Positions 39,705-50,844 of a stretch of DNA of 64,000 nt are shown in pieces. The DNA is taken from assembly GCA_036768485.1 (NCBI GenBank), contig JAVLUZ010000329.1, forward strand, positions 372,001 to 436,000, written 5' to 3'. Source of the DNA: Mermis nigrescens (Eukaryota; Nematoda; Enoplea; Mermithida; Mermithidae). Made by a program: the position numbers and the translations under genes. Position 1 is the stretch's first letter. The number at the start of each line of letters is the position of its first letter. The notes below the pieces were generated by a model that saw only the letters and a list, made by a program, of their open reading frames with translations, searched no databases and was not told the DNA's origin.

Positions 39705-40502
39705 CTAGCAAAGAAAAATGCTCCGATGGAACAAAAAAGATGAATATACTTGGAATTGTGGATTGTTAAGGGTTTAAAAGGAGGGGACTAGGAAAAAGCT
39801 ACCTAAAGTCGCAAAATCTGATAAAAATCACACTTTCTCTAAGAAACGCAAAAATCGAAGTATATTCTGCGGCCAACAGATTAAAATGAATATTTAAGCA
39901 TAAAAATGATTGAAAAAGCAGCACGTTAGCTATGCAGTAGCTATGGGAAATGATATTGAGTAAACTGACAGTCTTTCTAAGCTAATTGAATGAAATAGTA
40001 AACATCGATGCATCCAAAACAATTGAAGAAATTGTTGGTTTAAGACAGTAGGAAACGCGTAAGTTGACTTGAAACAGACTAAATGTAGGTACACTAGCAT
40101 GCCCGTAACAATTTAGTGCACTAATCAATCGGCCCCTGCTTTGCTTGCTATAATACTCATAACAAATTAAAACAACTTTAAGTACAATACCACTTAGTTT
40201 TCTATCAATCAGGATACGAAGCTAGTCAGCGTTGCTACTTGCCAGCAATTGAAAAAAGTAAACATTATAGATTTCGTTTATACTTTCTAATCTGAAACTT
40301 TGAAAATTATTTTAAAGAGACACTTTTTTAGAGGCCGCAGAATATACTTCGATTTTAGCGTTGCTTAGAGATAGTGTGATTTTTATCAGATTTTGCGACT
40401 TTAGGTAGCTTTTTCCTAGTCCCCTCCTTTTACATCCTTAACAATCCACAGTTCCAAGTATATTCATCTTTTTTGTTCCATCGGAGCATTTTTCTTTGCT
40501 AG
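39705..40502 (-). mobile_element. Fold-back element B3, core inverted
   Basis: The same arms and the same left flank AAAAGTAGGGTA as B1, but the core is the reverse complement of that of B1 (TACACTAGCATGCCCGTAACA here, TACGGGCATGCTAGTGTA at 7227). Confidence 0.75.
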
Positions 40503-40735
40503 AAACATACTCGTAAACCCAATTCTGGTTGCATCAGTATCTCTTCTTTTAAAAATCGATAAGCAAAGTACCTATAGATTTCTAGTCGCCAGAGTAACGA
40601 ACACTTCGATTGAATTGTGAAACTCCTGTTAATTGAATCAATAAATATAAACAGAAATCTTTTACAGCTTTTCCACAAGACGAACTTAAGAGAGGAGTGG
40701 TCACCAGACATGCATGTGAAGGATTTAGGGGCTAG

Positions 40736-40980
40736 ACACGTGGGCAGCAAGAAAATTCTGGGGGAGGTGTAAGATTTTTCAAAGGTCAAAAAATGGCCTT
40801 TAAAATGGTGGTTTGGCGAAAAAGACCAGTTTTAAACGTTTCTCATCGTGCACTATCCATTGGCATCAAAAAATTGCGAGAGAAAAAACGAAAAAATTTT
40901 CAAAAATTGATTTCTGGGGGGTATTTTGGTTTCTCGGGGGGGGGTGCATACCCCCCAAACCCCTACGCCCAGGTGTATGC
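40736..40980 (+). mobile_element. Family D MITE, copy D5
   Basis: CACGTGGGCAGCA...CACGCC-type right end (TACGCCCAGGTGTATG). GCTAGAC lies on both sides, a partial target duplication. A family E relic follows (40984-41226). Confidence 0.6.
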
Positions 40981-41746
40981 TAGACCCCTATAATAGAAAA
41001 ATGGGCAATTTTCTGAGGAAAATGAAGCGATATTAAGGCCAAAAACGAATCAAAATAAAAAAATTTTTTCAATAGTGCTTAACATTGACCATAAACTACA
41101 AATTAATATAGTTTTTACGCTATTTTAAAATTTATAACAGTTTTTGACGTCATTTAGGACCCAAAAAATTCACTCTCTGAACCCCATACCGGCTGACCCT
41201 CCAAGATCGGCCACGCCGTGCATTAATGGTGGTCAATTACTTACCCTCCATTATTGGTTTTTTCGTAATTTTTTCAGTTTTTATTTTCAAATCCAAAACA
41301 TTTTATGCCAAGTACGATTCTGAGTTAAACTAAGCGGCGGAAAACACCTTTTCGCACGAAAATAACTATTCCTAAACTATTCACGAAAGCTGGGGTACAT
41401 ATTGCTCTTCCCTTACGAAATTCTGGATTCACCACTGTATTTAATCATGGAGTGTGACAAATGAATGTGTGTGTGTGCCACATTTTTCTTGTGACTCTTA
41501 TGATCGCTTTTTAGTAAATCAAGCAGCATTCGTTACTTAGGCTACACAAGTTTGTGTAGTTCTTTCCGAAAATTCTAGTACAAAAGTGATTTTAGTAGAG
41601 CATGCATCCGTAAACATTAAAAACAACGCTGTTTCAGCATTAATTAATTTATATTCAAAAAATTATTTTAGTAGATTAGCGTCTATTGATTAATCTAGTC
41701 GTTATAAAAAAGTCAGGAAAATACATTTGCTAATTGACTTTTTTAC

Positions 41747-42022
41747 CACAAAATTCGCCAATCTTGGCACCATCGTATCTCACATTGAAATAGAATTTTC
41801 CCTGAATTGCGGAATTGACGCTTGGTGCATAATTTGGCATTAAGCATGATGAGTTGTTCGAACAGTCAAAGCAGTCGCCATGATACCATTTCTCTGTCTT
41901 ATTGCAGGAGATTGCCAAAAACTGGCAATGATCTTTCAAACCGCCATGGGCTTTGATTAATTCGGTGTAAATAGCAGGAGCTCTTTGATGACTACAAGAC
42001 ATTGAGGACCAGAGTGCGGAAA
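41747..42022 (-). CDS. Lipase exon 5 (catalytic His, end of hydrolase domain)
   Basis: The acceptor is TTACATTTAG before 42022 and the donor TTTGTG|GTAAAA at 41747/41746. It encodes SMSCSHQRAPAIYTELIK with the catalytic His (residue 324) in the usual C-S/N-H-x-R setting, a cysteine-rich stretch (GDCFDCSNNSSC) and GKFYFNVRYDG, the last strand before PLAT. If intron 5 is not removed, translation would stop at 41730 and give a 409-residue protein without PLAT. Confidence 0.9.
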
Positions 42023-43259
42023 CTAAATGTAATGCGATAGCAAACATCGAAATCCGTATATGATCACACATGGGCATGGATTCTGGGGGTTCTGGACTCC
42101 CCAATCCGTCGAACTTCCCAAAATTGATAGACCTCCGAATGGAATGTTTGGTGCCTTTTCTGGTGATTCGGCCCCTTCGGATCCCCCTGAACCTGGCTAC
42201 TAACTACGCAAGCAAAGGGCTATACTGGTACAAATAGAAATATTCAATAGTACAAAAAGAACATAGAAACATTGAATTTTTCTCGACAAAATCCATGAAA
42301 CTGAACATAATTAGTCAAAAAACTAATATTTATCGTAAAATGCCGAAAAATTTGTGCCAAAGCCGAGGGTTACGATGATTCTATATCTGATCAATGCTAT
42401 AATCGCAATCTGTCAGCTTATTATTGTCGGAGATAGTTTTAAAATTCATGACCGAACTTGTGTGAAACAGACTATAGATGCACAGAGGACTTCAAAAAAG
42501 GTTTTGTGAACATGAAAAAATTTATCGTGCCTATGTTGATGTAAATAAACAAGATGTGTGATATAAGTATAATGCTTTTTAAAAAATTCGTACTACCAAG
42601 CTGCACTTTCAACTTACTTTCTTTTTGCAACTGATTCGTTCCATTCTGACTTAGGCATCAGTAAGAAGCACCGAAACGCGAATTATCTTTGAATTTTATG
42701 CAAAACAGTAAAACTATAGCCTGAAGAATCTGATTTTCTTCAGTAGAAAATGATTTAAGCACGAATAATGAAATTTCCCTGCATCGTCGTCACCGTTCAC
42801 AGTGTCCTATGCCGGATGCATACCTTATCCATGTGTCCAAAACTTTGTCTAGCCTCGTTTTGGCTTCAGTTACATCTTTTTTAGTGGCTCAGCTCGATGA
42901 GAAATTATAGAGTGGTAAGAAATAAGCATTTTTCGCCTATTTACAGTGATTTCACAAAAACTCAAGATGGAAAAATGAGTTTCTAATGAAAAATTTAGTA
43001 GTTTATTTCTTTCCATCTTTTCAAATGCATCCCCTGGTTGCGTTTAACACAACAGAAATCCACCTTTTCTTGCTTTCGCATGGATGTTCAGCAGGTGCCT
43101 GTTCTTATGCATTGTACTAGTTTTTGATTGTAACTCTTTCAGAAATAATTTCCATAGAAAATAACATATACTCGTATATTTAGGAAGAACATAAAAAAAT
43201 GTACTAAATGAAAGTAATAACTGCCAGAGAATGCTAAGAAGGTCTAGCTTAATACGGAC
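42023..43259. other. Lipase intron 4, left part
   Basis: AT-rich intron sequence; no repeat family above or exon recognised. Confidence 0.5.
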
Positions 43260-43452
43260 CAGGGGCGGATTTAGGGGAAAGGGGGGTGGCCGCCCCCCCC
43301 CCCCATTGGCCCAAAATAGTGCGCAAAATTAAGCATTTTTGAGCGATTTTTAGCGATTTTCGGGTTAAAACGGCTAATTTTTCCGCCCAAGTCAGGGTTC
43401 CGCCCCTCCTTAGGGGTACCGCCCCCCTAGGAAAACCCTAGATCCGCCACTG
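43260..43452. mobile_element. Family G hAT-type MITE, intact
   Basis: CAGGGGCGGATTTAGGG and CCCTAGATCCGCCACTG are inverted termini. ATACGGAC flanks both sides (43252-43259, 43453-43460), an exact 8-bp duplication. 193 bp, non-coding, in lipase intron 4. Confidence 0.88.
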
Positions 43453-43676
43453 ATACGGACTAGAAGTTTTTGCCATGATGGCGCATTTCTACTGCAAAAA
43501 CATGATGATAAACGGAAGGTTAAACACCAGCACATGATTTCCTGCTTCTAATTCAAATTTTTCTCTTAATATTCGTATATGCTTCAGCCCTTTTTTAAAC
43601 TACTTTTTGGACAAATCAGAAAACTACGAATTTTCCTTTCGAATGTTCTTCAAGTCCCTCTATAGTAATATCTTAC

Positions 43677-43913
43677 ATTTGATGGAAAAGACATCCTGTA
43701 GACTTCTTGGAATACTCCCATTGTCACAGTCTGGCTGTTCACGTCCTCCACTCACATAATAATCCAAATGACCCAGTTGTTGCATTGTACCGCGACCAGA
43801 TGTCAAAGGATTATTCCCATTTGTATGAAAAATTTGAACCAGTTTGGCGTCCGTAACATCAATCCTGGCAGCAGGATCTTGACAAGCAAATAAGGGACCA
43901 GCTGGATCAAGCC
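43677..43913 (-). CDS. Lipase exon 4 (catalytic Asp)
   Basis: The acceptor is CAACCTTTAG before 43913 and the donor AAAT|GTAAGA at 43677/43676. Joined to exon 3 it gives GLDPAGPLFACQD with the catalytic Asp at residue 236, then DAKLVQIFHTN, HLDYYVSGGREQPDCD and LQDVFSIK. This is the canonical central segment of pancreatic-type lipases, with the lid region before the next cysteine. Confidence 0.93.
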
Positions 43914-44319
43914 CTAAAGGTTGATTCCAGTGCTTTCATGTTTTGTATACACATAAATACATACTACCTCGAGAATTTCTAATTCATTTCACATCACTTT
44001 CATGCTATATAAAAGTTAGTTCATGGGCTATATTAAGGTTTTCGCCCCATATTAATATTTCGATTTCAATATGAGACACCCATCGTTTCAATATCTTAAT
44101 CAAAATATTGTTTCAATTTCCCAAACCTGTCCAAAATCCTAAGGCTTGAGACACTAATGCTAAAAATACGATGGCAAAAATACTTATTATATTTATTATA
44201 TACATCTTTCAGCCTTAGTCTCATATTCTGAATTTTTAAATAAAAATTAATAATCCGTTGTTAGTAAATATAAATCAGCGTATAAAATTATCTACCGCAA
44301 ATGGCAATGATAAACGCAC

Positions 44320-44548
44320 CTATAAGTCTTGTCAAACCAGGCAACATTTTGGCTGCGAATCCTGCAACATGTGCCCCGAGGCTGAATCCGACTAATGTTA
44401 AACTCGACAGGTCTAATCGCCCAAAACTAATCATCGCTTTTATGAAGTATGCTATAGCGGCTCCAACAACCCTGGTATTTGAAGCACCTTGACCATAATC
44501 ATCAACGTTTGAGCCGTTTGACCATCTGACCAGTATCACTTTTTTATC
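44320..44548 (-). CDS. Lipase exon 3 (nucleophile elbow)
   Basis: The acceptor is TTTTTGCTTCAAG before 44548 and the donor ATAG|GTGCGT at 44320/44319. It encodes DKKVILVRWSNGSN, DYGQGASNTRVVGA and LVGFSLGAHVAGF. The nucleophile Ser is residue 213 in G-F-S-L-G, with Phe where most family members have His. It leaves in phase 1. Confidence 0.93.
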
Positions 44549-45105
44549 CTTGAAGCAAAAATTAAATAACACTGGAAAAAAGAACAGACTAGCTAAAATT
44601 GTGGTTTTGAAAGCAGATTTTTCAAAGACAACAAGAAAAAGTACAAAATACAAATTTTACTAATAGTATATCAGACTTTTAAAAGCCTTCTATGGAAGAC
44701 AACGCTAATTCGGGTTTTTACGCAAACTTCTTTTATTCCCTATTTTTACAGTCAAATGCCTGGTGATTCTTTGTAATTAATTACATTAATTAGCAATATG
44801 AAATGACCATCCCGCCCAGCCGGCCAGAAAAAGACACTTGGATTTTCATCTCTATCATCTAAAATGGTATAAAAAGAAACTTAGCCGTAAAAATAGCGCA
44901 AAATATGTGTCAAGGGTCTGCAGTTATTTTTAGCACTCTTGCAAGAAGATTTGGATTTCTGTCTGATTTTCGTTCTAACCTTTGCAAGTGTTCAATGGTT
45001 AAATTTATCATTTTTCTCCAGATGCCTACGTACATTGCTACTAATCTCGCTACCGCAGATTTAGGGTTTTTGTTCGCACCCCGATCGACTTTGTACGTCG
45101 TAGAG
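44549..45105. other. Lipase intron 2, right of exon 3
   Basis: Unremarkable AT-rich intron; no feature recognised apart from the D6 MITE further on. Confidence 0.5.
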
Positions 45106-45366
45106 CACACGTGGGCGTAGGGAGGATCAGTTTGAGGATATGCACCCCTAGAAGGCCGAATACCCCCCAGAAACCAAAATACCCCCAGAATTCAATTTTT
45201 GAAAATGTTTTTTTTCGAAATTTTCTGATGCCAATGGATAGTGTGAGAAACAGTGAGAAACGCTGAAAAATGGTGTTTTTCGCCATACCATCATTTTAAA
45301 ACCATTTTTTAGCCTGTGAAAAATCTTGCACCTCTCCCCCAGAATTTTGGTGCTGCCTACCTATGG
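45106..45366 (-). mobile_element. Family D MITE, copy D6, in lipase intron 2
   Basis: Reverse copy: CACACGTGGGCGTAGGG on the left, GTGCTGCCTACCTATG on the right. The flanking octamers are only partly alike (GTCGTAGA, GTCTTCAC). Confidence 0.6.
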
Positions 45367-45662
45367 TCTTCACCCCCAGAATCTGGAAGACCCTTAAAGA
45401 CGAAAGACCATAGAATTTAACTTTAGGTATTTTTGACAATTTGGCTCCATCGGACCCCTCAGAATAGCGTTACTGCCCATGTACGCATACGAGTAAGTAA
45501 TCTTATTTATGTTCCAGCTACTAAAGCTCTTTTTCTGTGGAAGTTCTGTAGATTTTGTCTCTTTGATCTAGCTACAATTAAATGATGTTTTTCTCTTAAA
45601 TAAAAGCGGAATTTGGCATTTCTTTGCGCGTAAACAGTACCTACACCAAATGCCACACTCAC

Positions 45663-45836
45663 ATTTTTTAATAAAGCATCCTTCATCTGATTCATCCATT
45701 CAACTGGCCAATCGGTTTTCCAACCGTGAATGAGAAGAAAAACTTCATGAAAATTTTTCCACGTGCATTTCTGTATTGAAGAATTCAGACTTGAATATTC
45801 AATAATGCACTCTTTTGTAGTTGTTTTAGAGCTATC
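45663..45836 (-). CDS. Lipase exon 2 (LIHGW segment)
   Basis: The acceptor is TTTCTATTTTAG before 45836 and the donor AAAAAT|GTGAGT at 45663/45662. It encodes HEVFLLIHGWKTDWPVEWMN and MKDALLKN. LIHGW contributes the oxyanion-hole region of pancreatic lipases. Both ends are phase 0; 58 codons. Confidence 0.93.
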
Positions 45837-46191
45837 CTAAAATAGAAAAATGTATGTAAAGGATACTGTTTCATTTTTGTTATACGCGTACTTAACTGAA
45901 CCTCATTCTCGTAAATTTGCATTTTTAACTTTTTCAATTAAACTCGTGGAAGATTAATGCCCTTATTTTCCGCTCATGCTACTCGTATATCGTGCCATGA
46001 GAATCTGAACGAGGACCTAAATTTAAAATTTTATCATGATAATTCTCACGACATCACGTTTCTCATAAAAACTGGAAAACGAAATGACAGTACGAGAAAA
46101 CTTGAAGTAACATTAACATATCTAATTAATTTCTAAGCTTTTTAAAAGTAAATTATTGTCTCCAAAAGTCGTCCTACCTACATTAACGCAC

Positions 46192-46488
46192 CTTAGAATA
46201 CAAATAAAATTCTGGATTTATTTCGTCCGCACACATTGGTTTCCTTGGAAATTGTGTCCACGAATTAGTTGCTGATTTTCCAGATCCCTTGTCAACTTCA
46301 TTAGAGAAGCATCCAAGATTTTTGCAACATACCGTGCCTCGTTTGGCATTGAATCCAAATCCTTTGACTATAAGGTCGTAAGAAGTGCAGTTGAGCCCAA
46401 ATCTCTTTTTAATACTTTCAGCAAGTGATCGGATCAGACTACCGGACGACACGATAAATAGTAAAAGGAAAAAGAACAACACTGGCAT
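46192..46488 (-). CDS. Lipase exon 1 (signal peptide); secreted pancreatic-lipase-family protein
   Basis: First coding exon of a secreted alpha/beta hydrolase acting on lipid esters. MPVLFFFLLLFIVSSGSL is a signal peptide. A ~45-residue pro-like segment follows, then VCCKNLGCFSN and FYLYSK, the family's N-terminal landmarks. The donor is AAG|GTGCGT at 46192/46191, phase 0. With exons 2-8 (45663-45836, 44320-44548, 43677-43913, 41747-42022, 12926-13034, 11942-12130, 11809-11881) the CDS is 1584 bp in frame, 527 residues, with triad S213-D236-H324 and a C-terminal PLAT domain. TTTTTTAG just before the ATG suggests a separate 5' UTR exon. Confidence 0.92.
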
Positions 46489-47000
46489 GCTAAAAAAGTT
46501 TCGTCGTTGATAGTGCAGGTATCATTTGTGCCCATTCCACGCTCGAATTAGGAAGCGAACAACCTTGTGACGTAGATTGAGTGCAATCCAGTTATTGAAC
46601 TACCTACAATATCGACAACTTGCTTTACTCTTTCCGATTATGCAATATCACATAAATCGCGTTGTTGAATCATGAATTCAAAATTTCAATGCTTAAAATG
46701 TTTTTAGAACAGCACTAATGAAAAACTTAAAATTTGAGATACAAAGTGGAAGCATTTTTGGCGTCTAACTGAAAGTAGTAGTAGAACGAACATGTCTCTC
46801 TTCTATGAGAAACCTTTTCAGGTGCATGAACCTGTTTCAATGTTTTTGGAAACTAGTTCTAACGTGCTCATGCGCAGAAATTTGTAAATATTCCAGTTTT
46901 TCTTTTACCTACCTTCACCTCATGTTTCCGATTACATGCGCATCCATACGTGCACAGCATGGTAATTCTGGGGGGCTTTTAAGTGCCTTTATTGGGCTCA
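46489..47000. other. Upstream flank of the lipase gene
   Basis: AT-rich with an acceptor-like TTTTTTAG one base before the ATG. No promoter can be fixed. It ends at the head of A6. Confidence 0.4.
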
Positions 47001-49380
47001 ATCATAGGTAGCGCGTTAACGCGTACCTATAATATACTTGGGCACCCCAAACGTATGAGAGCCCCTACAGCAACATAAGGACATTTTTGGGAGGTGCGAT
47101 TTTTTTAAACATGGATAATTAAAAATCCGGATGTGCTCTTTTAATTACTTTACACTCAATACCGAGTTTGTAGTGAGCGAGTAAAGTTTTGCCTTAATGT
47201 TGTAACAAACAAACCTGTGACGGTTTTCACGCCCAGCTTGTACACAACTCAGCTTGAGTGCCTCATATAATTTAATGGTATAGAATTGTAGAGGATAAAA
47301 TTTTCTAGATGGTGAAGGTTTTGTTTCTCGATTTTTGCATTAGTTCTTAAGGGGAGTGTAAAGAGTGTAAAAATCTAGCGGTGTAAAGACAGATTTTTGT
47401 CGCATGTTTTACTTCTTTCTGTCTGCCAACAACTCCGGATATGAGTCCCCAAAATTTTTTCTAATAGAAATGTACTAGGACCCAAGGGCTACCTTTAGCT
47501 TACCTTGTTACACTAAATATCGAATAAAATTCAGGGGTTTAAAGTGTACACTCTAATGAGTAGCGTAAAAAACGGGTTTTGTATCAGATTTTTTCCGCCC
47601 TCCGCTTGTTAGTCGGGACAAGCTGAATAGAATAAGAATAAGGTACGTTGAAAGGGTTACGCTTCACAGCAAGTTCTGTCAAAAATTCAATATTGAGTTA
47701 TTTCTATAGGTGTAAAGTTCGAAATTAGGGTGTAATTTTGAACGAAGAAAACATTATTTTCCCTTTTTTGATTGGTCAATATCTCAAATTGGATGTGGAA
47801 CAGAAGTTTTTCACACACAAACGTACTACAATTTAAATGCTACAAACTGGCATAAACCGAATTTTCTAACACTCAATGGGGAGTTTGGTTCAGATTTTTA
47901 AAGTTTGCAATGTGTTGGATTATGGAAAAATAAGTTTTTGTCACTTTTTTGTTCACCGCTTTCTCCGTTTAGAAGTCGGGACAAGTCAAATAAAATAAAA
48001 ATGAAGTACTTTTTAAGGAGTACACGTCGCAGCAAATTGCCTTTATTTACATCAATATTGAGCTTTTTCGGGAGGTGTAAAGTCAAAAATCGGGGGTGTT
48101 ATACGTGTTTCGGTCTTGTTTTTTCTGCCAACTTCTCCGCTTATGAGTCTAGACATGATCACAAGTCTAAAAACGTAACAGGGATCAAATGTCATTCTTC
48201 GATTGAGCGCATTTGTTTACACTCAACATTGGTGTAAAGTGGTTTACATCTAATATTTATTTGTCTTCAGACTATTGTACAGAGATAATCTTTTTATAAA
48301 TATTGATCGTAATATCAGAGTAATTGGATAATTAGGAATCCGACTTAAATATTCTTTACCTTCGATGGCTGTGTAAAGTTTACACTGAAAATTAACTTTG
48401 TTTATACAGCGTTGCAAAAGCTATAATTTTTTAAAAATGTTCTATGTTAAGTCAGAATTACGAATCTGACTGTTAGTTTTCTCTACACCCTGTAGTTATG
48501 TAAAGTCTATACTATTCAATTATTGTTAATGTTTAAAGTTTACACTATAAATTTATCTTACTTCCAGAGCATTGCAAAACGTAAATTTCTTTCAAAATAT
48601 GTTCCGTAAGGTCAGGATTACGAATCTTACTGCATGCCTTCTTTGCACCCTATAGTTATGCTATGTTTACACTTAAAATTATGTAACATAGGAGCCCTTA
48701 TGTACCTAAAAACACGCCTACAAGACAAGTCGACGTGACAAAGCCACCAATAGACAAAAAAAGCCTACGTGAAACTCAGCTACTTTCCTCTCTTTTTTTA
48801 CTTTGATTTACACTAATCGGTTTATTCGCTTTTATTGCTTTTTCTACGTATCTGATTAATGCCGCCCAATTGTTGCTATGTCCACGTGCATATTAGCTAG
48901 TTCACACATTACCTATGTTAAAACACTTATTTAAATATTCTATGCTTAAATGTAGAGTCGCTCTCGGTCTCTCTTTTTGGGTCGTTTTTTACCATCGCTC
49001 TCGTGTTACCTATTTTCTTAAGATTTTGGGATTCATTCTTATTATTTTAATATTAAAATGAGTAAGTTAAATATACTATTGTTAGCGTTATCCGTTACTC
49101 TCACAATTAATATTAGTTCTAAAGCGTTGCAAAAGCTCAATTTTCAAAATATTCCATGTAACGCCAGGTTTACGAATCTGCATGTAACTGGTTTTTGCAC
49201 CCATTAGTTGCGTAAACTTCCAGGCTGTAAACATTTCATCTGTTTTAATAAGATAAAAGGTGATCATGTTTAAAAATATAATGCTGATGATCAGAACAAT
49301 ATTGTTTTCCGCGTTCTTGGACTGATGTCATTATTGTAGCATGATGTGTCTACTGACTGCTTTACTCAAATCCTACTATA
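47001..49380 (+). repeat. Family A repeat, copy A6, split by a solo LTR
   Basis: Head ATCATAGGTAGC at 47001 with a CGCG..CGCG hairpin. The body is more diverged from A1-A5 than they are from each other. It contains the solo LTR 48682-49105 and reaches the GTTTTCCGCGTTCTTGGACTG block that precedes B1 and B3. Confidence 0.65.
48682..49105. repeat. Solo LTR, 424 bp
   Basis: TGTAACATAGGAGCCC...GTTACTCTCACA is bounded by ATTA on both sides (48678-48681, 49106-49109). Other A monomers read straight through this point (ACTGAAAATTAACTTTGTT at about 48384), giving the empty site. No internal region remains, so it arose by LTR-LTR recombination. It differs from the large gypsy LTR. Confidence 0.8.
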
Positions 49381-49619
49381 GTCTGTCTCATTTATCTGAG
49401 AGCGTTTTCAGCAAATCTTCTTCGAGGATACAGTAACTCTATCTTCCCTATTCACTGTAGGTCATCCTGCAGCCAAAAAGGAAGGAAGGCTTTTTCAATA
49501 AAATTTCTTACGGCATAATTTATTTTCGACTTATCAGCAGATCATGCAACATGCGGATGGAATTCGCGCATTCAGCTTGTCATAAATTGGCCGTTAAACA
49601 CAATAGACTAGCATTTTAA

Positions 49620-49700
49620 ACATCGCCGAAGACTTCCACTCAGTGTAGTGGTAGGACGTCCGATTGTCATCATCGAAACAACCCGGCTTCCATTTCTGCT
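49620..49700 (+). ncRNA. Possible tRNA-like relic
   Basis: CAGTGTAGTGGTAGGACG resembles an A box/D arm. GATTGTCATC could be an anticodon arm. The B box is poor (CCCGGCTTCC). A tRNA pseudogene is the best reading, weakly supported. Confidence 0.25.
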
Positions 49701-50099
49701 GCATTATTTTTATTTAGCGCACTTACTGCAGTATGTCACAGCACGGTTTAGATGCTTGATTTAAGTCTACATATGGACGGTTTAGTGCATTAAAAACGAA
49801 AGAATGGCGGCCGCTCGCCCCACTCAACTTTTCTGTCTAGTTACAGTAAATCACCTAGTCAGGCATACTGTAGCCTTCAAAAAATTACTGAAAAAGCTGT
49901 CGAATAAATGAATCAGAGTATCTTAAACAGCACGTAGCTGGCCATCCTATTTGGGGGGGTACGGGGTCCAAAAAGGCCAAAAATAGCACAAAATAACGTT
50001 TAAAAAGTCCTATTTTTCCGGTTTTTTTCTGAATTTTGGGGGTCCGGACCGGACCCCCCATTCTCCCTCAGATCTACGTGCCTGGAATTAAAAAGTCTA

Positions 50100-50281
50100 C
50101 TAGTAAAGAAAAATGCTCCGAATGTAACAAAAAGGACGAATATACTTGGAATTGCGGATTATCAAAGATATAAAAGGAGGGGAATATGAAAAAGTCACCT
50201 ATGCGCTCGAAAAATCATAAGAATCTGCTAAAACTTAGATTTCTTCAAGTAACACAAAAATCGAAGTATATTCTGCGGCCT
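50100..50281 (+). mobile_element. Fold-back element B4, one arm only
   Basis: CTAGTAAAGAAAAATGCTCC to ATCGAAGTATATTCTGCGG equals the left arm of B1-B3 with more changes. The core and right arm are missing. Confidence 0.6.
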
Positions 50282-50844
50282 CCGAAAAACGAAGGCGTCC
50301 TCTCAAAATGCTTTTTACTGGTGTTTGTTAAAGAGCTTGGAGAGAAAACTTTGGCTTGTGTAAAGAGCTAATTTAGCTTGAAATCAGTAACATATTTTCA
50401 TGACAATATTTAGTCAATATTCAAGTGAAAGGCTCAATAGGTGAATTATGACATTCGTATCATGCTGTTTATTATGGCTCTGCAATAACACGTGTTGCGC
50501 TAGCGTGATGAGATGATGTCGGTAGGTACACTTTCTCCTGCTTCAGAATTTGACATATCTGAGCTATCAAAATTTCCGCTCTATCGTTAGGCACTATTGC
50601 ATTTATACGCACAGTCATCTCGCTCATTCTTCTTGCGACGTGTGTCCTAAATTCCTTGGTACTAACCTGTTTGCGTATGTTTGATGCTTTATAGCGCTAA
50701 AAATACCACATATAATTACTGTAGGGCCCCTGAGTCATATTTTTTCAAGAAACATTTTCAGCAATTTCACTTAGCCCGACCCCCTCTGAGTTTTTTGCTG
50801 CCCATGTACGATTGTTGCTTCAGTTTGAGAAATAAATAACACTA

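Larger units (their letters stand above)
13035..41746 (-). other. Giant lipase intron 5 (28.7 kb) packed with mobile DNA
   Basis: Exon 5 donor TTTGTG|GTAAAA (41747/41746) and exon 6 acceptor AATTAAG (13035) bound this interval, with matching phase 1. It holds A3, the whole gypsy element, the tandem-duplicated insert, A4, B2, A5, B3 and D5. The gypsy transcript would run antisense to the lipase transcript. Confidence 0.7.

Noticed and set aside
40499..40789. 96-codon minus ORF next to B3
   Set aside because: Partly covers the B3 end and MITE D5; no motif or splice support.
41730..41746. TAG at 41730 as the normal end of the lipase gene
   Set aside because: A consistent donor at 41747 and phase-matched PLAT exons at 13034-11809 explain the gene better; kept only as a possible short isoform.
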